Source: Chelonoidis abingdonii (Eukaryota > Chordata > Testudines > Testudinidae). Taken from it: DNA of 64,000 nt. Position 1 is the first letter of the stretch. The number at the start of each line of letters is the position of its first letter. Under the pieces are notes generated by a model. That model saw only the letters and a list, made by a program, of their open reading frames with translations. It searched no databases and was not told the origin of the DNA. A program made the translations under genes and the position numbers. Positions 23,073 through 64,000 of this stretch are shown here, piece after piece. The stretch is taken from the NCBI RefSeq assembly GCF_003597395.2, contig NC_133778.1:16388670-16452669 (forward strand), given 5' to 3'.

Positions 23073-26000
23073 ATAGAGGACAAGTTAAAGGGACATTTCC
23101 AATAGTGCTTATGAATAAACTCCCTCTCAGCAATGGCTTGTTTTTCCAAACAGCACGGTCAACACCTTCTACGGAGCCTTCTCTAAAAACACCAGGCTTC
23201 CCGAGGAAAAGCTGGATGAGATTTCCTTTGAAACACGCAGATGCTGTCTCTCCTTAAGGCGTCTTACAGCACCAAAAAGCAAAACCCAACTTCTTTGCTG
23301 CTTCTATATAGAAAGGTCCAAAAGATTTAATATACTCTATTTCTCTGAGGTTGCAAAGCAGATTTTAAAGGTTTGTCTTGTGTGTTTTTGCTGGAAAACT
23401 AGAGCACTGGAGTGGGAGTTAACTCCTCAACCAAAGGGGAATGGATGTTGCCAGCTTTAATTTCTCACAAGCGGTTGTCAGTTTCTTTTGTTAACTCCTA
23501 TTTAACTGTTCTAAATAGATTAAAAATCACTTCTCCCTCCTCAGTAGCTCAGATTTCAGTTTGGTTATAGCAAAATCTCACTAGTTCTCCCAGTCAACCA
23601 CCAACTCCTCTTTACTACCCTGTTTTTGCAAGACTTGCTTTTCCAAAGAAAAAAAGTGTTCTAAAAATATTCAGGCCTTTATACATCATGAAGCAGCAAA
23701 AAGAGCAGACCTTTTATTCCTTCCTAAGTCATTTTCAAAAGCTTTTAATGCAAAGATGTAAACTAATCGGTAAGGAGACTCAAAGCATCTGTAATATACA
23801 AACACAATCACCTACACCTAAAATGAAGAACACTGAAATATCAGTAGAAATGCAGAGAACCTAGTAAGAGATGATTCCAGACAAATCTCTTACTGTGTAG
23901 AAATTTCATACACACAGTATTTTTCACAGGTTGGAGAGAGAAGGTGGACGAAGTAATTGCATTTATTGGACCAACTTCTGCTGAGAGAGACTGGGTTTTG
24001 AGCCACACAGAGTTCTTCTTCAGGTCTGGGAAAGGTCCGATAAAAGATATTACTTCACCCACCTTGTCTCTAATATCCTGGGACTGACAGCTAGAACTAC
24101 ACTGCATCTGTAGAGTTTGGTCACCAAAGGCTGGCTGAACAGTGGATTTCCATATGGGGAAGGTGGAAAGGAGAGAGTGAGCATTCTGACTGATAAGTAG
24201 CAATTTGTTAGCCAGTCTGTCAGATTAATGCATCAATGAAAGTTGATGTTTAAGGTAAACTGACTTTTTCAAATGCAGATTTTATCTATTCTACATGTGT
24301 CATCAGATGCCCCATGCTGTTGCAGCACCACATATCATGCATGCTACTTGGTAACTTAAAATACCACTGAGCAAAGGCAGCTCCTGATTTCAGTCTGGTT
24401 ATGAGGAGTCAGATGCAATCCTAGCCTTCTGTGAGAGCCTGTGCTAGCTACACAAAAGATTAGCGATAAATCCTGCAGATTCAGATTACTTTGTGGGAAG
24501 TTCTTTTCCAATTCTCCCACACTGTTAGGGAAATGTCCATTGATACATCCTAGGACTGGTCATGCGCCTAGAAACCAGGATCATAAATCTCTTTTCTTAG
24601 TGTGCTATTACATCCTTCACTATTTCATCTGTCAAAGAAAAGGTGAACACCAGGCACAGGTGATGCTTTCCTTAGAAGTGCCAGAAGGCACCTGCTACGT
24701 TTGTGAAAGCTGTATAACCAATCAGCAAAATAAGCACAGGAGAAAGTGTTTATATTCACCTCAGAAAGTTCAAATCAGGTTGCAGAGTATTAACTAAAAC
24801 AGACTTGTAAGAATTAGATTACAGGTCAACCTCAAAAATCAAAGATTGGAAATTACAAGCAGCTAACCTTGTTCCAGAGTAGATTCAGAAGGAGGACTAA
24901 TGCAGCAGTGAGAGACAAGTTACCTCCAGAAAGTTTCCTTGCATTTAAACCAACAAAATCTACCAGTCACCATTAGTTAAACGTTTTTCACAAATGTTAG
25001 CAATAAATAGGACCTGGAATCATAGAAGTTTTCATTCAGTCATACCCTTCCTTCATCTTAAAACACAAACTGCAGCTGATTGCAAACTGTATGACCCCAG
25101 CACACACAAAACCGTTTGAAACCTCTAATATTCATTTTTGGCTCCTAAGGTGGTAAAGACAAAAAATGTAATCAGCTGGTATTGGGGTGGATTTCTCACA
25201 CCATAGGACTAAGATTTGGTGAGATTCTAAAGCAACCACACAGGGTCAAATCTTCATCTTAATCTGTTCAACAAGTTACTTGCAAACAAACTCAGAGAAA
25301 GTGGTACAGAACACACTAACCACCTTTAGCTTTAATTAAAATAGAGTTTATTATTAGCTTTTTTTTTTTTTTTTTTAATACAAACATGAGAAAGGAAAAC
25401 CACCTGAAGATGTAGCATTATTTTCAAAATTTAATCGTGATCGATACCTGAAGTTCCAAGTTCCATGGATTGCAGGCCTGGAGCTGGTAGATTTGCAAAC
25501 TTTAAAATACTATACATATTTAAATAGTTTGAATGCTGCCAAATTGTTATACTCAGAAGTCCCTAATCTCAAAGGCATGGGGAGCTGACAGCTTACTGGA
25601 CCTTGGATGGAAGCAGGGTTGAACAAAATTTGACCTAGGAACTAAATGTCATTCAGTGCCTAGAATCTATCTAGAACTGGGAAAAGGAGGTATATAAGGG
25701 TTAGTACCAGGAAGAGTCTATTAACACTTATCCTGTTTAGAGCTTTGAAGTTTGAAAGGAAACTTCATCCCAAATTCTCATTCTGGGGGAGTAAACTCTA
25801 TCTTCAGGAAAAGCAGAGTTACACAAGTCACTTCTCCAAAAAATAAGTCTGACAACTTATACATTTGGGGGTTGTTTTTTTAACAACTCCTTTGAACAAA
25901 ATCTTATGTGCTAATTGGGAATAGGTATCTATCCCTATCAGTGAGTCCAGGATCCTCAAACTCACTACTGTCCCACCACAAAAGTAAACCCCCATCTGAA

Positions 26001-26950
26001 AGCAGGAAGTCTAGGGGAACCAAAACAGACATGATAATCTTAGCATCAACTTTGTCAGAACTCCACTGCATAAAGCACAACAGACCTGTGGCGGAAAAAT
26101 TCAGAGAAGCAATACAGTTGGCTATTCATCACTGGATTGCCACATTGTTTCCAATACAGCTCTCTCTCATTCAGTGCCTCAGAAAGATATACAGGATGCA
26201 TATCTTCCTAAGCAGTAGTAAAAGTATTAGAAAGTGAGAAGCACCATAGTTCACCAGAAATGCAGCATGGACCCTATACATTTGAACAATCAATATGTAA
26301 CACCGCTTCTCTGCTTCCAACCAAAACATTCAAAATCCTTTGACAGGCTCTACTGGAATGACACTGCTGGTACACAGTTATATCCTGCTCAAACAGCTTC
26401 TTGGTTTTGAACTCATCACCAATAGCAGCGGCTTTTGAATAGCAAAACCCATCAACACTTATCTATGCTACCATTTCAAGCTCCAGAGTGGCTTTATACT
26501 TCGTTAGAGTCCTTTCTTTTTTTTTTTTTTTGTTAACACTGCATTCGCTCTGAAAGGCAAACGCAGCAAGATTCTGGATGACAGGGAGAAGAGGGATGAA
26601 CATTGTAACTATCGTCACGTGGTTAGTGTTTAAATCCTAAAATTTAAAACTACTCGTTAAAAACCTCATCGTTCACAGCTATAGGCCTACACAGTAAGCA
26701 AACATCTGTGGGGGGAGGTGGGGAGCTTGTTTTTGCACCTCTTGGATACATTAAAAGGAGGAGCACTGATTTGACAAGGTCCCATTTTTTGAATGGAATA
26801 CGCTCCTCAGGCCCTGGGGTCCCTTGGCTGGTTTTATCCTTCCTCCCCTTTCTGGAAGACACCATCACTGCTGGCTTATGTGCATGGAGTGGTGGTATTC
26901 CTCCGGTTCACACATACACTGGCTTCACGGTACTGCACCCTTCTCTCTCC
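23073..26950 (-). other. CCNYL1: Presumed CCNYL1 3' UTR
   Basis: Sequence downstream of the CCNYL1 stop codon on the minus strand. It has no coding exon and is AT-rich, with T runs near 25360 and 26517 and a fold-back repeat at 23935-24088. The extent depends on which poly(A) signal is used. Confidence 0.4.
23935..24088. mobile_element. Snap-back dispersed repeat, imperfect
   Basis: An inverted repeat with arms 23935-23972 and 24034-24071 (38 nt each, several mismatches) around a 61-nt spacer. The arm reads 'aaggtgg.cgaagtaat.....ttttat.ggacc'. It belongs to a common turtle/crocodile repeat ('ggtaatatcttttattggacc' type, from memory). It is a fold-back version like the better-preserved one at 59602-59763. 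Confidence 0.6.
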
Positions 26951-57858
<30,908 letters not shown>

Positions 57859-59588
57859 CTGAAAGACAATGGACAAAGGGATGGCATTTCAATTTGGGGT
57901 GGTCAGAGAAGAAAGGCCCATGTAGGGTAGCGAGGGTGACTACTGATGAAGCTGAAGGGAACATTCTGAAGGCTGTCCGACTCTTGGAGAGCTGTATCAG
58001 CTTTCAAATCAACGAGCCGGTGTTAAAATCCTGGCTTTTTAGCTTAGTGTCCCAAACAAAAATCCAGTCTACACTACTAGTTTTAAAACTATAAGCAAAT
58101 AGAGGTACAATTTACAAGCCAAGTTATTTAGGGCAGAGGACAAAAAATGGTCTCAATAAGTAAACAGGTTATTTTTTACTGTACTAAAGTTTCCCTTCCC
58201 ACAAAGAAAAGCTGCCTGATATGGAAATAGCATCAGCCCTGAGAAGTAGCAAGATCTGCCACCTCTTGCTGGTGCTATCACACAGGCTAAGCAGCAGCCT
58301 CCTGTTACCCCTACCTTTAGGGATTCCCCCATCCCAGGACACGTACTTGCTGTTGTCAGATCCCTCTTGCTCTCTCATCCCCATTCCCAGCCAGCCTGGT
58401 TTCCATTTGGGACTTGTAAACCACCCTAGTGGGAGGCAGTATAGTTTGGTGAAACATCTATTTCAAAGTAGGTTCTACTGAGCTACAAGCACGCTCAAGC
58501 CTCACTTGAGTCTCAAGTGTTTGATTTTAATCTCATCACTAGTCCTGCCTTTATAGAAGCTATGCCAGATGCACAATTCCCAGAATACCATGTGGACAAG
58601 CTACCCTGGCTTTAAAAACAGTTTCACTAACTGGGATAAATACTTAGTTTAAAAGCCAAACTCTTTAACTACATCTCTGCCTGCACTAATGGAAAATTTG
58701 CATATATCTAAAATGCATCTAATTTAAGTTATCAGGAAATGTTTAGAAATATTTGAGATGGCAGGGGAGAGCACTTTTAAAAATCTTACCCACTCAGAAA
58801 CGAGCACTTGAGAGCCTGCTCACTAAAATTCCAACTAATCTATGAAACACTGATGTAGGTTAAGTAGTCAAGTAAGGAAATGTCAGAATTAAGGTTGCTT
58901 TAGTCTCTTGCCATGATGAATCAAAGACGACATGAGAAAAGAATCTACAACTCACTTAGACTGAGACAGACACAGTGCCTGGAAAAGTTATAGTACTGAA
59001 AGGGTTGTAAACATCATGCTATATCAAGCTGGCACTAGGTTTATGAAAGGTGGAACAGCTGTTCTGAGGGATTCATGTTCTAGAAATATCAATCTATGCC
59101 TCATGATCCAATTCACGTATGCTTTGGTGGGACTTAAAAACTAACAACTAGGCTCTCATACACCCTAAGAAACAAAATTCCTGACTCTTTACATTAGCCA
59201 TTCTGACCAACCTCTTCCTTCCAACATATGCTGCATTTACTACATAAACTATACAAACCAGGAACAAGAAGTCTAATATCGCAAGACAACGTATTGATGC
59301 AGTGGTGACTCCTTCAAGTGTACAAATTAAACTTAAAAACGCCCCATACACTTTCCCCAGAAAAAGTGAAGGGAGATTAAACTGTTTACACCCTTAATCC
59401 AGATACTATCTCCACACTAAAATGCTGATTAAATAATTAGTAGGCAAAATAATACATCTTACAATAATGTGACAACTCTTCATGCATCTCTTGGATTCTC
59501 CCCAGGCACATACAAACAAGCCTTCTGTGCTACACACCATCTACCCATAATACATCTGTTCCTCATGTGTCATGACAAGAGCTGGACT

Positions 59589-59809
59589 ACACTGAAAAGT
59601 TAAAGCAGCAGAGAATCCTGTGGCACCTTATAGACTAACAGACGTTTTGGAGCATGAGCTTTCGTGGGCGAATACCCACTTTGTCAGATGTATTCACCCA
59701 CGAAAGCTCATGCTCCAAAACTTCTGTTAGTCTATAAGGTGCCACAGGATTCTCTGCTGCTTTTACAGATCCAGACTAACACGGCTACCCCTCTGACACT
59801 GAAAAGTTA
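59589..59809 (-). mobile_element. Snap-back SINE-like element with 14-bp target duplication
   Basis: The target duplication ACACTGAAAAGTTA is at 59589-59602 and 59796-59809 (perfect). Inside, arms 59602-59674 and 59691-59763 (73 nt each) are inverted copies with only two mismatches around a 16-nt loop. The remaining 'gatccagactaacacggcta' (59768-59787) is the head of a common turtle/crocodile repeat read on the minus strand ('tagccgtgttagtctgg'). An intact element would have a single arm, so this copy is a head-to-head inverted version. Confidence 0.8.
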
Positions 59810-59924
59810 GGTCAACCCAGCTATGTCGCTTACGGGTGTGAAAAATCCACATCCCTGAGTGACGTAGCTAGACTGACTTTCTTCCTGTACCTACAGAGAA
59901 GGGGGCGGGCAGGACTTTCTTCTT

Positions 59925-60597
59925 GTAATAGGGTGGTTACCCGCTCCTGCCCTGAGGGGGTTTAAAAAACAGCCTGGCCAGGCTTGACAGCTGCAGCTCT
60001 AAAAGCTGGGGCTGATTGGGGAAGTGGCCGCAGCTGGGCCACACCCTAATCAGACCACAGCTGGTCTGTATAAAAAGGCCAGGGAAGCCAGGAGCAAGCA
60101 GTCTCCCTCTGCTTGTAGAGAGAAAAAAGGGCCTGGCTGCAGAGAGCTAGACACAGGGTACCTGAGTGGAGCAAGGCCGGGGAAAGGCAGAGGAGCTGGG
60201 GAGCTCCTGCCTGGAAAGCCCCCAGCCAAGAGGTACTGGGAGTTGCAGGGGGCAGCCCAAGGGGTTGGCAAAGGCAGCAGGTCCAAACCCCTTTGCCTAT
60301 GATGAGTGGCTGACACTGCAGTCTGCCCCAGTGAACAGGGGCTAGATGGAGACTGGGCAGTAGCCAAAACTGAGGCAAAGTGAGGATAATGGGTTGGGGG
60401 TTCCCCAGGGAGGGGAGACCCACATTGGTGGGGTACTGCCAGGGGGCAGCACCCCAGTTAAAAGGGCACTGGGGTCCAGGGAGGGACACAAGGGCCAAGA
60501 GGATAGACAGATCACCAGCCTGCAGAGGGCGCTCCTGGCTGGAAGTGAGCTAATTCCCCGAGGACAACCAGCAAGAGGTGCCGCAGGCGTGAGTCCG
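59925..60597 (+). mobile_element. LTR-like insertion with TATA motif, class uncertain
   Basis: A GC-rich segment inserted in the MITE, running from about 'tgtaatagggtggttacccg' to about 'ggcgtgagtccgcaca'. A TATA-like 'ctgtataaaaaggccaggga' lies at 60066-60085, followed by purine-rich sequence. The TG...CA ends and the promoter-like position would suit a solo LTR, but no target duplication was clear and no coding region is attached. The boundaries are approximate. Confidence 0.4.
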
Positions 60598-60998
60598 CAC
60601 ATCTACACTTCCATTGACCTAACTACCGCCTCTCAGGGAGGTGGATTAACTACAGCACTGGGAGAACCCCTCCTATTACTGTAGTGAGGGTCTACACTGA
60701 AACGCTACAGCACTGGGCTGCTGTAGCGTTTAGACCGTAGATATAGCTACTGGTTAGGTGAACATACTCCTCTCAGTCCTTTCATTCAAGATTCCCAATG
60801 GCACATTACATTGCTTTCGAGCCCTGGACATTTGCCAAATATTTGGCTTAAAACATCACTGATCATGGTAAACAGTACTGTTTTGACATTAGTCTGGGAC
60901 TGAACACAGCAAGTTCCAGAACCGTGTAATTCTGAACCTTACTATACAAATATGGTGCATAAAGATGTATTCTAGCAATATGAAGGTTTGGGGTTTTT

Positions 60999-61025
60999 CT
61001 TTTTTTTTTTTTTTTTTTTTTTTTT
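60999..61025. repeat. Poly-T run
   Basis: About 26 consecutive T. It could be the A-tail of a minus-strand retroposon, but no element was identified beside it. Confidence 0.8.
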
Positions 61026-61131
61026 AATTCTTCCAGCCCCCCCACTTCAAACAGGTCAATCAGTTAAGAAAATTGATCCCTTTGATCAGTTTTTTTTGAA
61101 CGTAAAGCAAATTTCTTTGTACTGTTTTACC

Positions 61132-61151
61132 TACACACACACACACACACA
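61132..61151. repeat. (AC)n microsatellite
   Basis: About ten AC dinucleotides in a row, likely polymorphic in length. Confidence 0.9.
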
Positions 61152-64000
61152 GTGTAAGTTTAGTGCTCATGGTGCCCATGAAAAAGCTTCTTCCTAGTCC
61201 TGAACAATAGGCTATAACAATAATTTGGCAGGATCATCTCAAAAAGACAGAGTGGTTTACTCTCCACCCATTAATTCCTTTGTTTCTATACTCAGGATTG
61301 TCAACAAGAGTATCAATTTTAATACTTTACAATAATATTTTGAGGATTTATGTAACCTGGACACCTGCCCACTAGGAAATGGACTAAGAGCAACACATTT
61401 TATATATGACTGTCTGGATAGTTAAGATGGTTGCTACTTTGACTGCCAGCCACTACCAATCTGGATAGGAAAAAAGCAGCAGCCCAGAAGTGGAAGTGCT
61501 CTGTATCTCATTACTAGATGCCAGTCATCTCCTCTATCATGCAAGTTACATTTCATCATTAGCTAAGCAGACTATAGTATATCATAATTCAAACCAATGT
61601 TTATAAGGCATTGCAATACAAAGGCTGTGGGACAAGTATCATGGTTTCAAAGCATAAAGGCAATGACTGAACAGACATCTCTTCATCTGTCATAATGGGA
61701 CGATATCTCAGTGAAAAATTGGATAAAAAAAGTTAAGAGCAAAGAGTAATGCTGCTTTTTTTTTTCCCCTTAAAGTCAATCAAGTGAGATATACCTCCTA
61801 TTGCTTCTTTTACATCTCTAAAGCCCCAAGGAAGTGATGTTTGTCTAACAGACAAGACACTCTGCTGGGTTAAATTGACCCTGACCCCATCCATTATTTT
61901 GGCCTCCTCTTTCTTCTCTTCTGCCAATTAGAAGCCAAAGTGAAAAGCTAGAAGTGCTACTAGAAATATAGATACAGCCCTTCTTGTTTCTAGTTACACA
62001 CACTAGTAAACCACTTTGAGACTACATAGTGTGCTGTCTCTGGGACAAAACCCCAGCAACACCTGATCAGGATTACATATGTACCAGTGCTTCTCATCCC
62101 CTGAGCAGTGTGAAAGGCACCGACAGGAACAGCAGAGCTGCATTCCTCCACAGCAGCTGAGAATGCAGGGGAGGAAGAGATGCATTTGGTAGGGGCTCTG
62201 GAGTGGTGAGCTACCATCTGAGCAGCCATGGAGGATTGGGATCTATATGGCTGCACTGTTCCTCCTGAACAGCACACGCAGGACAAAACTGGTCAGCTGT
62301 GGCAATTTCACTTCTCCAGCACTTCCCTCTGCATTGCTGGGCAAGTGCTATAAGCAGGAGCAACAGAGGTGATGAACAAAGCAGAACACAGGAACGACAT
62401 CAGAGCAGTGAGGAAGACAAGCAAGCAAGTGGAGTACAGTGAGAAAAACCATGGGAAAGGCTGACCTGCTAGTAACGCAGGGATTCATGACCCAACCTAG
62501 TCCTTTATGCATGCAGCATCTGTGAGCCAGAAACCAGCACACTCAGCTTTGGAGACTATGTGCTTTTCAGTCATTGTCTGGCTACTACTCCAGGACAACT
62601 GAAAGATCATCAAGTTTGACAAGTGGCCTTGCAGAGGGAGGAAGTAAAAGGACTATCTTCTGAAAAAGCACAGAATTACAGGGAGGGGAAAAAGTGAACT
62701 TTAGTTTTATTGACTACCAGTCCAGCAGAAGTCAAAACATTCAAAGTCTCCCCATAATAATTTTTTCAATCAAGCCCACAATTTGAAGTGGAGTGGAGAA
62801 AGGAAAGCTCCCAGACAACTGTGAAATCAAGTCACTGCAGCGTACAATCATAACCATAGTAACTACAACATTACTAAAGACATTTTGTCCTGAAATCAGA
62901 AGCAAAATATACTATTTAGCACCCACAAAAAAAACCCTTTCTTCCCATTCCTTTACTTCTCCTTGGAAAATGAGATTTATTCACAAAGTGTCTCAGCTTG
63001 TCAAATTATTAGATTACCTTGCTCGGATAAAGTGGCATGGAACTAAAGTAGGTTTCTGATCACGCTTCATTACTGTACAACACTCATCTGAGCATCTTCC
63101 CCACAATGGCTGTAGTCTGAAATGCAAGCAGATAGTAATCTCTGCAAACACCAGTGCTGCTGTTCCATGTACTGATACTAATATGCATCTTCCCCGCACC
63201 CCCAAAACCAGGAAAATCACATTTCTAAAAGCAGCCATCCTTTACCAGCTCACAACTTGAGATCTTACGTTCTCACTACAACACTAGGCCAGCACCCACA
63301 GTTTTTACTTTTACTCAGCACCTCCATAATTAGCCTTTACATACTAAGAATGCAGAGGTGCTTTACACTGCATTATCCTAGCTACATTCATGAGTTAGAA
63401 TGTGGCTGACAGACTAGATGTCACTCTTATCTAAAAACAGCCCCCATAACAGTTTTATAGCAAGTGAACTCATTGCAGGAGAACACTAAAATATTTCATT
63501 TCCTATGGTAGCATCATCATCATCCATTGCTTCATTGGACAGCAGTATTGCTCAAAGCACTAACATTGTGATACAGCACATACTGAAACCATTTAAGTCA
63601 TAAAATCATTTCTTTTCTTTGTTCTGGGCTGGATTTCATCCCTAGCCAAGCAATCTGACACTTTGATTAACAGCTGCGCTGCCCTTATTTCACCATCTAC
63701 CAGAATAGGAAGGTCCACGCTATTTAACACTGACAATAAAAATTAAGACGACGACTTATATGTATGCCAATGTTTCAGAAAGTCCAAAGTTTGTTATTCC
63801 CTATCACAGTTATGAAGATAAAGTGGTGTTTCATGATCCATTTCCTTCAAACCATTTTAGTGCATTTATGTTCAGAATAACTAACTACTGTGGGGTCCAG
63901 TTTCCACACCAATTGTGCTCCATTTACTTCTAACATGAAGAATCACAACCCTGCAAATTTAACACACAAACTAAAAATCCAGGTGAGCTCTTTGTCTTCC

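Larger units (their letters stand above)
59580..60745. mobile_element. MITE of the GTCTACAC family, copy 4, split by two insertions
   Basis: The left part is at 59580-59602 plus 59810-59885 (ggactacactgaaaagtt, then 'gtgaaaaatccacatccctg'). The right part is at about 60598-60745 ('ctaccgcctctcagggaggt', 'gtctacactgaaacgctaca', then a 'ctgctgtagcgtttagacc' end). A snap-back SINE interrupts the left part and an LTR-like segment separates the two halves. The block order matches what I know of intact copies. Confidence 0.6.
57859..64000 (-). other. CCNYL1 upstream intron, 5' exons not found
   Basis: The phase of the first visible exon requires a preceding exon ending in G, encoding the HLQHISDRE-like segment of the family. 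I looked for it on the minus strand to the window end and did not find it, so it lies beyond 64000. The segment contains the nested repeats at 59.6-60.7 kb, a T run and a CA microsatellite. 61.2-64 kb has no recognised feature. Confidence 0.55.

Noticed and set aside
60024..60684. Overlapping frames of 90-150 codons on both strands
   Set aside because: They coincide with the LTR-like GC-rich insertion and show no protein domain.
60845..60870. A possible upstream CCNYL1 exon encoding an ISD-like peptide
   Set aside because: The 'atcactgat' match is short, the surrounding frame has stops, no HLQHISDRE context exists, and splice sites are lacking.

Overview
This is a vertebrate nuclear window with introns, CpG islands and many interspersed repeats. 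The repeats include CR1-type LINE tails, a tRNA-headed SINE with a CR1-like tail, many short hAT and fold-back DNA transposons, and a GC-rich dispersed repeat that I associate with turtle genomes. Together they point to a sauropsid, most likely a turtle; the species cannot be fixed from the sequence.

Two protein-coding genes can be supported. (1) FZD5 (frizzled class receptor 5) lies on the + strand at about 14.6-16.3 kb in a CpG-rich segment. Its linker, seven membrane segments and tail form one clean reading frame to the stop at 16297. The first ~300 bp (signal peptide and most of the cysteine-rich Wnt-binding domain) are recognisable but scattered over all three frames by small indels, which most likely reflects poor sequence quality. 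(2) CCNYL1 (cyclin Y-like 1) lies on the - strand. Nine consecutive coding exons are found between 57858 and the stop at 26951. All have GT-AG splice sites and matching phases, and they encode 287 residues that include the whole cyclin fold. The first ~70 residues lie beyond position 64000. The two genes point tail-to-tail, as in human 2q33, and mirror the FZD8/CCNY pair on human chromosome 10.

Layout: 1-13.9 kb is intergenic and repeat-rich. 13.9-18.3 kb is GC/CpG-rich and holds FZD5, with an unexplained CpG-rich block downstream of the stop. 18.3-26.9 kb holds the convergent 3' regions, with candidate poly(A) signals for the two genes only about 140 bp apart. 27-64 kb is the CCNYL1 gene body, with transposon-bearing introns. 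Notable repeats are a near-perfect 73-bp-arm snap-back SINE with a 14-bp target duplication (59.6 kb), a three-layer nest of elements (59.6-60.7 kb), a hAT element inside a SINE (11.9-12.3 kb), a 682-bp hAT copy with a perfect 8-bp target duplication (42.8 kb), and a 319-bp GC-rich element flanked by 166-bp direct repeats (48.7-49.4 kb).

Both genes act in Wnt signalling by family knowledge: FZD5 is a Wnt receptor, and cyclin Y proteins activate the CDK14/16 kinases that prime LRP6. I found no previously undescribed gene system.
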